The notes below the pieces were generated by a model. The model did no database searches. It saw nothing but the letters and a program-made list of their open reading frames with translations, and was not told where the DNA came from. Source: an uncultured Gammaproteobacteria bacterium (lineage in GTDB: Bacteria > Pseudomonadota > Gammaproteobacteria > Arenicellales > JAANXG01). From it: a stretch of 64,000 bases of DNA. The stretch spans positions 1-64,000 of the forward strand of contig CAMYMN010000001.1 of assembly GCA_947259395.1 (NCBI GenBank), read 5' to 3'. Position numbers and translations under genes: made by a program. Shown one piece after another: positions 56,738-64,000 of this stretch (positions are counted from its first letter, which is position 1; each line of letters starts with the position of its first letter).

Positions 56738-57327
56738 AAAAACCTGACTTGCTAGGGAACGCATTTGGCGGGCTGATCACCTCCAAGACCCGGGTGCGGA
56801 TCCTGATGCGTCTGTTCTTAAATCCCGCTAAACGCGCCTATTTACGCCAACTGGCTACTGAGTTTGGTACTTCACCTAGCATGGTCAAGGAAGAACTCCA
56901 CCAGCTCGCCGACGCCGGTCTACTCAAGAGCGAGCCCGACGGACGCCAGATAATGTATTGGGCAAACACGCAACACGTCCTGTTCCCTGAACTCAATACG
57001 ATGGTTAAGAAGGCTTTGGGTATGGACCGGATCTTGGAGAGCGTAATCCAGCGTATTGGAGACCTCGAGCTTGCGATGCTGCTGGACGATTATGCGGAAG
57101 GGAAGGACTCGGGACTAATCGATTTGGTGTTAGTCGGCAACATCAATCGTGAGAATGTAGATGACCTAACCAGAAAAACAGAGCGATACATCGGTCGCAA
57201 GATCCGCGTCTTGATCTTGCGTCGAGATGAGTATGCGGCGAACAAAATGTTGCTCGAGACGCGGCCTCATTTGTTGCTTTGGCAGGATGGAAAACATCCC
57301 GAGATTTCGCTTGAGTCGACGGCATAG
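56731..57327 (+). CDS. Winged-helix regulator with nucleotidyltransferase-like C-terminal domain
   Basis: The 198-residue protein has an ArsR-like winged helix (about 15-80, with YLRQLATEFGTSPSMVKEELHQLADAGLLKSE) and a C-terminal part resembling a nucleotidyltransferase fold (LIDLVLVGNINRENVDDLTRKTE). The catalytic GS-x10-DxD pattern is not present, so it is probably non-catalytic. Proteins of this build occur near polysaccharide clusters in other bacteria. A perfect palindrome covers its start codon, so autoregulation is likely. It separates two groups of glycosyltransferase genes. Confidence 0.8.
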   Translation: MNEKPDLLGNAFGGLITSKTRVRILMRLFLNPAKRAYLRQLATEFGTSPSMVKEELHQLADAGLLKSEPDGRQIMYWANTQHVLFPELNTMVKKALGMDRILESVIQRIGDLELAMLLDDYAEGKDSGLIDLVLVGNINRENVDDLTRKTERYIGRKIRVLILRRDEYAANKMLLETRPHLLLWQDGKHPEISLESTA

Positions 57328-58302
57328 TGACTAATCACGCCGGTCTACGGGCCTGGCGTGAATCAAGTGCGGCATGATTTGCAAGTTCTAATACCAACGG
57401 CATAACGGTCGTGGTAGGGCGGTAGCGTGCTCGGTTGCTGCCGGCGAGCATATCGTACCCCCGCAAGCTCTGGGCATACCGACTGCCGGACAGCGATCCG
57501 CGGCGCCGTGCATGCTGCGCATACTCAACACCGCCGCCGGCTACGGGGCATGCAAATATGCCTGCGGCGAGGTATCCCGATCGCGGACGATGCGCAGACA
57601 GAATGATGAGACCAATCGGCACACAAAGGACGCGTCTGAACCCGTACAGCAACAACTCGCCTGCGTGGAGAAATGTCTACTCACTGGTGACCGTGTACTT
57701 ATTATCGACAATAAGTCATACATACGGACTCGTGTGATGTCTCTGGACTAGACACGGTTTCAGTATTCCGAGCCGGCCGTGGCCCCGCATGGTTCGCAAC
57801 CGGTATTGAAGGACGTCATTAGTGACAATGGAGGCCGCTTCAACACTGGCCACCTGTGTGATCTCACGAAGGCGGCAAGTGACTGCGAGTACGCTGTCGA
57901 TTGCAGTCCTGATATCGCGTCTCTCATGCTCAGAACCCGCGGCCTGTAGGAGCGCCTCGCGTTGAGGGTAAACAGGGCCATCATCGCTACTGTTCGGGTA
58001 TCACCACTGCAGACGAAATTAGAGCATTTACTTCGCTATCCCGTCGACAAGCGATGCAGTGCAGATTGTTACGTTTACTAAGGAGAGCTAACTACGGCAA
58101 CCACCATCATGCTGTATACCGCTAGGTCGACTGGAAGACCTAAATTGCCATCAAAGAGCTTTTTAACATACCGACGTTGTCGACATCTATCCGCTGAACA
58201 TTAATCCGCGGTCCAATACGCTTTTTTAACCTTTGTGTGCCAGGACATGGATTTGTATTAAACCAGTGTCAGCCTAGAACCAGTCGCCCCAAATGATAAG
58301 CA
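57328..58302. other. About 1 kb without a supported gene, possibly decayed DNA
   Basis: No frame longer than about 105 codons is found, and none shows a domain I can recognise. Several short frames overlap on both strands, which is typical of non-coding sequence. Whether it is an eroded gene or transposon remnant cannot be told by eye. It lies in the middle of the glycosyltransferase cluster. Confidence 0.6.
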
Positions 58303-59406
58303 ATGCCCGCACAGATCACCTATGACCATCAAATCTTCGCGACTCAGGAATACGGGGGAATATCTCGTTACTTCGTCGAACTTGCCACACGTATCTCCCA
58401 ATTCGCCGAATTCGAGGTCCGTGTGCTTGCGCCTATACACGTAAACCGCTATCTACGGGATTCGCCTGAACTCGACGTCCTCGGGCGATACATCCGTCGC
58501 CCCCCGTTCAGCTCTCGTATACTGCGAAATCTAAACGCTCCGTTGGTGGCTTCGATCATACGGCGCACGCCAACATCACTAATTCATGAAACCTCTTTCG
58601 CTGCCAAGCAGCTCATAGCACAGCACGTTCCAGTCGTTCTCTCCGTATACGACATGATTCATGAACGCTACCCAGGATTTTTCTCGCGCTTCGATCCGGC
58701 AGCAAAAAACAAAGTCAAGGCGGTCAAACGCGCTGATCATATAATTTGTATTTCCGAGAGTACCCGCAACGACCTGATCACACTGTTGAAGATTGATCCG
58801 GCGAAGACCTCAGTGATCCACCTTGCGTCTTCTCTGGATAAGACGGACGTTGGGTCTGTGCCCGCAGCAATCCCCGAGCCATTTATCCTCTACGTTGGGC
58901 AACGACGCGGATACAAGAATTTCTATCGCGCACTGCAGGCCTACTCAAACTCCAAGTGGTTGCGGTCTAATTTCTCGATCGTCTGCTGCGGAGGTGGAAA
59001 GCTCGCACGCAGTGAACGAGAGTCAGTTCGGAAGCTGGGCATTCCTTCCGATCGTGTAATCCAGGTTGGTTGCACTGATCAAGACCTCGCAGCCCTGTAC
59101 GTGAATGCCTCCTTGCTGCTCTATCCTTCTTTGTACGAGGGTTTTGGGATTCCATTAATTGAAGCCATGTCCATGGGATGCCCAGTTGCATGCAGCAACA
59201 CCAGCTCTATGCCCGAAATCGCGGGACCGGCCGCGATCTATTTCAATCCAACAGATGTCGACGACATGGCACACACGATTGAGGAAGCGCTGGAGTCTGC
59301 CACCGTTCGGGAACGTATGATCACGACAGGCAAAGACAGGGCGCAACGTTTTTCTTGGGACCGGTGCGCAGAACTGACTCGGTCGGTGTATTTGAATCTC
59401 TTATGA
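58303..59406 (+). CDS. Glycosyltransferase family 4, mannosyltransferase-like
   Basis: The 367-residue protein starts ITYDHQIFATQEYGGISRYF, the acceptor-side signature shared by MtfA-like mannosyltransferases. It has YVGQRRGYKNFYRAL and SLYEGFGIPLIEAMSMGCPV, the EX7E donor-binding motif. Cytoplasmic, it adds a sugar to a lipid-linked glycan. It follows 1 kb of sequence without genes and is on the same strand as the rest of the cluster. Confidence 0.9.
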   Translation: MPAQITYDHQIFATQEYGGISRYFVELATRISQFAEFEVRVLAPIHVNRYLRDSPELDVLGRYIRRPPFSSRILRNLNAPLVASIIRRTPTSLIHETSFAAKQLIAQHVPVVLSVYDMIHERYPGFFSRFDPAAKNKVKAVKRADHIICISESTRNDLITLLKIDPAKTSVIHLASSLDKTDVGSVPAAIPEPFILYVGQRRGYKNFYRALQAYSNSKWLRSNFSIVCCGGGKLARSERESVRKLGIPSDRVIQVGCTDQDLAALYVNASLLLYPSLYEGFGIPLIEAMSMGCPVACSNTSSMPEIAGPAAIYFNPTDVDDMAHTIEEALESATVRERMITTGKDRAQRFSWDRCAELTRSVYLNLL

Positions 59407-59567
59407 CGGGTTCGTTATATGAGAGCATTTATCTGAGGACTATTAGGCCAGGATGGTGCCTTTCCGGCGAAACTTCTTGCGGATAAGCGCTACGATGTTT
59501 ACGCAACCTCAGGATAGTGCGGATTACGTGATCGTTGCGTGCGAGCCACTCACTAAGGATGGTTTCT

Positions 59568-60662
59568 ATGGTTGATCAGGATAAGCGCGCATTGAATATC
59601 GTTTTCCTGTGCAAGAGACGGCCGCAACAGCGAGACCTGGTTTCCAGTCCTTATGGTCGTTTTTTCAACATTCCGGATTATCTTGCGCGGGAAGGACATC
59701 GAGTATCACTGGTGTTGGCAAATTACAAAACGGAGACTGAAGCGGTCACCTCCATCGGAAATGTCAAAGTTCATAGTGTGAACGTACTGCCACATCCACT
59801 TCGTTATGTGCGTTACGCAACTCGGTTGGCCAAAAAGTCGAATGCTGATTGGGTGGTCGGTTTATCCGATACCTATTTTGGCATCCTAGCAACACGTATA
59901 GCCCGAACTACCGGTTGCCGTGCGCTTATCGACGCCTATGACAATTACGAGGCATATATACCGTGGGCAAAACCGCTTCATTGGTTATGGCATAAAGCAT
60001 TGAGTGACGCTGACGCAATCACGGCCGCCGGACCGGGTTTACTTGATCTGATGCGAAAGTTCGCAAGCCAAAGTAGTGTAGACGCGGTTATGCCGATGGC
60101 AGCCGATGATAAGTTTCGACCCGCACCGACGCTGGAATGCAGAAGACGTCTAAATCTATCCGAAAAACGTAAGCTTATCGGTTATTGCGGATCGGCGGTT
60201 GCTAGTCGAGGCTTTGCTGCGCTGATACCCGTTCTGAAAATGCTGACAGTGAGCGATCCCGATATTCAATTTGTTGTTACCGGGCGCAAGGATGATCACT
60301 TTAAGTTGCCGACCAATACTGTACATCTCGGCGTTCTACCCGACGACCAAGTTCCACTGTTTGTCAATAGTCTGAATCTGGCGATTGCCGTAAACAGAAG
60401 GGGCGCCTTCGGCGACCATAGTTATCCGGTAAAAATATACGAAGCGCTGGCTTGTGAAAGACCGGTTATTGCGAGTCGAACATTGGCTACAGAATGGATC
60501 TTTAAAAACGATGCGGATTACCTGTTTGATATCGAGAATCATGAAGAAACAATTAACAAGATAATAAGATTTACCTCAACACATCAACCACCGAACGTGG
60601 AGTCGCTGACTTGGTCCGAGGTCGGCATACGATTTGAACGTCTCCTTGAGCGAACCGTATGA
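59568..60662 (+). CDS. Glycosyltransferase, GT-B type
   Basis: The 364-residue protein begins LNIVFLCKRRPQQRD and carries a GT-B pattern: LIGYCGSAVASRGFAALIPVL, VVTGRKDDHFK, and SYPVKIYEALACERPVIAS as the donor-site block. The ATG at 59568 is preceded by AAGGA with good spacing. The family is not exact, GT4-like being the closest. It is the last gene of the sugar cluster before pilB. Confidence 0.85.
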   Translation: MVDQDKRALNIVFLCKRRPQQRDLVSSPYGRFFNIPDYLAREGHRVSLVLANYKTETEAVTSIGNVKVHSVNVLPHPLRYVRYATRLAKKSNADWVVGLSDTYFGILATRIARTTGCRALIDAYDNYEAYIPWAKPLHWLWHKALSDADAITAAGPGLLDLMRKFASQSSVDAVMPMAADDKFRPAPTLECRRRLNLSEKRKLIGYCGSAVASRGFAALIPVLKMLTVSDPDIQFVVTGRKDDHFKLPTNTVHLGVLPDDQVPLFVNSLNLAIAVNRRGAFGDHSYPVKIYEALACERPVIASRTLATEWIFKNDADYLFDIENHEETINKIIRFTSTHQPPNVESLTWSEVGIRFERLLERTV

Positions 60663-61127
60663 CATCCTTGGCTGTGCTTCATGTCCACCGGATTGCAGTT
60701 GCGATGAGCGGTACCAATCACGGTGATTAATATTTGGTTTTGACCTAACTCCCTATCTCGAGCTTGTCCCCTTCGAAAAGAACGACAGATTGGCGGTACA
60801 AATCTGGTGCTAAACCACTGATGACGGCGCTGACTCTTTGGTTTTCCGCTGAATGCAACGGATGTTCGATCGGTCGGACGCCTCGTGAACGGGATGGGCG
60901 GTTGCGAGGGGGCGACGAATCGTACAAGTCGCTGATCTAATTCCTACATCAAAACAGGGTCTTAGCGTTTGATTGTGTGACATTAACGCGCTATGCAGGC
61001 AAGCACTGGGAGTGTGTGGCCGGCGAAATGACAAAGTTTTATCATTTCCCTGGGGGATTTGGCGCAGAGTAACGATATTTTCTGCTATATTTATTCAAAA
61101 ATACCCAATAATTATTTGGAAATCTTG
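60663..61127. other. Intergenic region between the glycosyltransferase gene and pilB
   Basis: About 465 bases hold no recognised gene. The part before 61128 is AT-rich and could hold the pilB promoter. No sigma-54 consensus and no strong palindrome were seen. Confidence 0.55.
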
Positions 61128-62846
61128 ATGGCAACACCAAGTACGGCCTTTCAGCTGAGCGGCTTGGCCCTGCGTCTCGTGCGGGCCGATCTCCTATCGC
61201 GAGATAATGCCGAGCAGCTGCAGCAAAAAGCAATTCAAAAGAGCCGTTCGTTTTTCACTCAGGTTGCGCACAGCAAAACCATCGCAACCGATCAGCTGAG
61301 TTGGGCGGCCTCAGAGGAATTCGGTTTACCGCTGCTGGACATCAGCGCGATTGATTTAGAACAAGCGCCGGTGGAATTGGTCGCCGACGCCCTGATCGAG
61401 AAGCACAACGTCCTCCCGCTTTACAAGCGGGGCACAAAGCTGTTCCTGGCTATTTCGGATCCTACCGATCGGCGGGCTCTGGAAGATGTCAAATTCCACA
61501 CTGGCCTCGGTGTGGAACCGATCCTTGTAGACCAAGATCAATTATCGGTCGCCATTGAGCGGGCCCGTGAAGCCAACGACAATACTTTCTCTGACTTGGT
61601 CGGTGACGAAGAAGGACTTGAGGACATCGATATTTCGGCGGATGACGATGAGAGCAAAACCGACGACGCCATCGTTGAACAAATCGATACACCGATCGTT
61701 CGCTTTGTTAACAAGATGCTCCTAGATGCGATTAAGAAAAGCGCATCTGATATACATATCGAACCTTATGAAAAGAAACTACGTGTCCGATTCCGAGTTG
61801 ATGGTGTGCTCCACGAGTTGGCATCACCCCCAGTAAATCTCGCTGCGCGTATTTGCGCACGAATAAAAATCCTCTCAAGACTCGACATCGCGGAGCGCCG
61901 CGTACCGCAAGACGGTCGCATGAAGCTGAGATTGTCGCGGAACCGAACAATTGACTTTCGTGTCAGCACGTTGCCGACACTATACGGCGAAAAAACAGTG
62001 ATTCGTCTCCTCGATGCCAGCGGCGCCGAACTGGGATTGGAGAACCTTGGGTTCGAAACATTTCAAAAAGAACATTATCTGGAAGCGATCAAAAGACCCT
62101 ATGGCATGATCTTGGTGACTGGACCCACCGGTAGCGGTAAAACGGTCACGCTGTACACGGCGCTTGATATGCTCAACAAACCCGAGCGCAATATCTGTAC
62201 CGTCGAAGACCCGGTGGAAATTAATGTGGCCGGAATCAATCAGGTGAATATTAACGAACGGGCCAACTTGATGTTTGCGTCAGCGTTACGGTCGTTTCTA
62301 CGCCAGGATCCGGATGTCATCATGGTCGGTGAGATCCGGGATCTGGAAACCGCTGATATCGCCGTCAAGGCCTCGCAGACGGGCCATCTCGTTTTGTCCA
62401 CTTTGCACACCAATGACGCGCCCTCTACGCTCACGCGGCTGCTCAATATGGGCGTGGCGCCGTTCAACATCGCCTCTGCCGTCCATCTCATCATCGCGCA
62501 ACGTTTGGTGCGACGCCTGTGTGAGGCGTGCAAGAAGCCCTTGGAGATTCCAGAGAAGGCCTTGTTGGCGTCTGGATTCGAGGAGCACGAAATCGACGAC
62601 CTGCAAATGTTTGAACCAGGAGGGTGTGATGCGTGCACAGAAGGCTATCGGGGACGTGTCGCTGTGTTTCAAGTGATGCCGGTTTCCGAGCAGATGGGCA
62701 ACATCATTATGGAAGGATGCACCGAGCATGACATCGACAATATGGCAAAGATGGAGGATGTGGTTGGTCTGCGTCGCGCGGGCCTACTCAAGGTTCAACA
62801 AGGCGTCACCAGTCTGGAAGAAGTGGAAAGAGTAACGAATCTGTAA
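61128..62846 (+). CDS. pilB: Type IV pilus assembly ATPase PilB
   Basis: PilB powers pilus extension at the cytoplasmic face. The 572-residue protein has an N-terminal MshEN-type domain (about 10-150) and the secretion ATPase core with Walker A GPTGSGKTVT, Asp boxes in DPDVIMVGEIRD, the His box HLVLSTLHTNDA and the zinc-binding CEAC and CDAC cysteines. The ATG at 61128 is used; an upstream frame of 23 codons has no homology. It is followed two bases later by pilC. Confidence 0.96.
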   Translation: MATPSTAFQLSGLALRLVRADLLSRDNAEQLQQKAIQKSRSFFTQVAHSKTIATDQLSWAASEEFGLPLLDISAIDLEQAPVELVADALIEKHNVLPLYKRGTKLFLAISDPTDRRALEDVKFHTGLGVEPILVDQDQLSVAIERAREANDNTFSDLVGDEEGLEDIDISADDDESKTDDAIVEQIDTPIVRFVNKMLLDAIKKSASDIHIEPYEKKLRVRFRVDGVLHELASPPVNLAARICARIKILSRLDIAERRVPQDGRMKLRLSRNRTIDFRVSTLPTLYGEKTVIRLLDASGAELGLENLGFETFQKEHYLEAIKRPYGMILVTGPTGSGKTVTLYTALDMLNKPERNICTVEDPVEINVAGINQVNINERANLMFASALRSFLRQDPDVIMVGEIRDLETADIAVKASQTGHLVLSTLHTNDAPSTLTRLLNMGVAPFNIASAVHLIIAQRLVRRLCEACKKPLEIPEKALLASGFEEHEIDDLQMFEPGGCDACTEGYRGRVAVFQVMPVSEQMGNIIMEGCTEHDIDNMAKMEDVVGLRRAGLLKVQQGVTSLEEVERVTNL

Positions 62847-62847
62847 T

Positions 62848-64000
62848 ATGGCTAAACGAGCACAAAAACTGACTGAGTTTACCTGGGAAGGCACCGACGC
62901 GAAGGGCCGTCGGGTCAAGGGAGACAACGAGGCACCGAGCGCCGCTTATATAAAGGCGACGTTGCGGCGGCAAGGTATCCGTCAGATCAAGGTACGGAAA
63001 AAACCACGGCCCCTATTCAGCATAGGAAGGACCGTCAAAGCAAAGGATATCACCTTCTTTACCCGCCAGTTGTCTACTATGATCAGCGCCGGTATCCCGG
63101 TAGCCCAGTCCATCGATGGCATTGCCAGAGGTCATGAAAACCCCAGTGTTCACGATTTGTTGACCTCGATCCGGCAAGAAGTGGAGTCGGGTACCAGTCT
63201 CAGCAACACGCTGATGCGTTATCCTCTGCATTTCGATCGCCTGTACACGAGTCTCGTCGCGGCGGGTGAACAATCCGGCACCCTAGACGTATTGTTAGAG
63301 AAAGTAGCGACGTACAAAGAGAAAGTCGAAGCGTTAAAGGGCAAGGTCAAAGCAGCAATGATGTATCCCATTGCGGTGCTCGTCGTTGCAGTGGTCGTCG
63401 TGGCACTGTTGTTGATCTTTGTAATCCCGCAGTTTGAGCAATTGTTCCGCAACTTCGGCGGCGAGCTGCCGACGTTAACTGCAACTATTGTAGAAATGTC
63501 TCGATGGTTTCAAAAGTGGTGGCTGTTATTTTTTGCTGGCTTGATTGGATCGATAGTTGCCATCGTGTATACGTACAGACGTTCGGCAAAAATGCAGTTT
63601 ACCGTTGACCGCATCACATTACGGCTGCCTATCTTTGGCCCGTTGTTCAAAAAGGCGACCATCGCACGTGTGGCACGAACACTCTCCACCATGTTTGGCG
63701 CCGGCGTACCGCTTGTAGATGCGCTGGAATCGGTGGCCGCGGCGTCGGGTAACCGTGTTTACCACAACGGAATAATCAACGTTCGCAATGAAGTCAGCAC
63801 CGGTCGCACCCTGGAGACATCCATGGCGCAAACCGGATTGTTTCCCAGCATGGTGCTACAGATGGTCTCCACCGGCGAGGAATCGGGCGAGTTGGAACTC
63901 ATGCTTGCGAAGGTTGCTGAATTCTATGAGCAGGAAGTCGATGACGCGGTGGCCGCATTGAGCAGTCTGATCGAACCGATTTTGATCGTGGTGCTGGGGG
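62848..64000 (+). CDS. pilC: Type IV pilus inner-membrane platform protein PilC, cut by window edge
   Basis: PilC is the platform protein that couples PilB to pilus assembly. The window holds 384 codons, nearly all of the roughly 405-residue family length. It has two GspF-type domains, the first with DITFFTRQLSTMISAGIPVAQ and the second with RVARTLSTMFGAGVPLVDAL, joined by membrane helices such as YPIAVLVVAVVVVALLLIFV. There is no stop codon before the end of the window. Confidence 0.96.
   Translation, partial: MAKRAQKLTEFTWEGTDAKGRRVKGDNEAPSAAYIKATLRRQGIRQIKVRKKPRPLFSIGRTVKAKDITFFTRQLSTMISAGIPVAQSIDGIARGHENPSVHDLLTSIRQEVESGTSLSNTLMRYPLHFDRLYTSLVAAGEQSGTLDVLLEKVATYKEKVEALKGKVKAAMMYPIAVLVVAVVVVALLLIFVIPQFEQLFRNFGGELPTLTATIVEMSRWFQKWWLLFFAGLIGSIVAIVYTYRRSAKMQFTVDRITLRLPIFGPLFKKATIARVARTLSTMFGAGVPLVDALESVAAASGNRVYHNGIINVRNEVSTGRTLETSMAQTGLFPSMVLQMVSTGEESGELELMLAKVAEFYEQEVDDAVAALSSLIEPILIVVLG

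Noticed and set aside
57335-57655. A 106-codon frame on the minus strand in the gap after the winged-helix gene
   Set aside because: No recognisable domain, overlaps other frames of similar length on both strands, and no good ribosome binding site was seen.

Overview
The window reads as a chromosomal segment of a gammaproteobacterium. The evidence is the gene families and their local orders: purM-purN next to pgsA-hda, clpS-clpA, nudJ/mnmA/purB, a bioB-F-H-C-D operon, pilS-pilR-pilA and pilB-pilC, and a cytochrome c oxidase cluster. Isocitrate lyase, an aa3/caa3-type oxidase and a TRAP transporter point to an aerobic organism that can use organic acids. The species cannot be named from the sequence alone. 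No rRNA, tRNA or CRISPR array was recognised.

Layout. 1-1650 is a decayed integron: a truncated-haemoglobin gene cut by the window edge, an attC-like site, a DUF3024 cassette gene, and an integrase gene with three inactivating lesions. 1691-6815 holds rhomboid protease, proS, a lytic transglycosylase, acylphosphatase, a deleted yihY and a LysM lipoprotein. 6962-13596 holds arsC-like and wrbA-like genes, hda-pgsA, divergent purM-purN, a DUF3108 gene and an acyltransferase split by an amber codon. 13659-20795 holds clpA-clpS, a cold-shock gene, aceA with a divergent LysR regulator, a CsgG-like gene and nudJ. 20989-24542 holds an unknown exported protein and a TRAP operon. 24679-33745 holds mnmA, a kinase-like gene, purB, a pseudouridine synthase, pyrD, an alpha/beta hydrolase, a methyltransferase, a MIF-like protein and tas. 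34146-43082 holds an outer-membrane protein, hspQ and the cytochrome oxidase genes. 43265-47783 is the biotin operon. 47810 to the end is comF, pilS-pilR-pilA, a glycosyltransferase cluster and pilB-pilC, with pilC cut by the window edge.

The most unusual signal is a dispersed non-coding repeat family with at least six copies, at about 4865, 13600, 16800, 20816, 28534 and 33762. The best copies are 344-388 bp with inverted ends around CCTGCATATTGCACCAAGG, bounded by YTAR tetranucleotides. In four copies the bounding CTAG or TTAG contains the TAG stop codon of the adjacent gene (clpA, aceA, an outer-membrane protein gene and a conserved hypothetical gene). It looks like a MITE family that inserts at, or is tolerated at, stop codons. 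No transposase for it lies in the window.

Functional links. PilS-PilR very probably drives pilA from a clear sigma-54 promoter. A TMTC/GT-C-like membrane protein and several glycosyltransferases lie between pilA and pilB and may modify pilin or make a surface glycan. The oxidase cluster carries ctaB, a Sco-like gene, surf1, ctaE, ctaG, a 43-residue assembly gene, ctaD and ctaC, but no heme A synthase gene.
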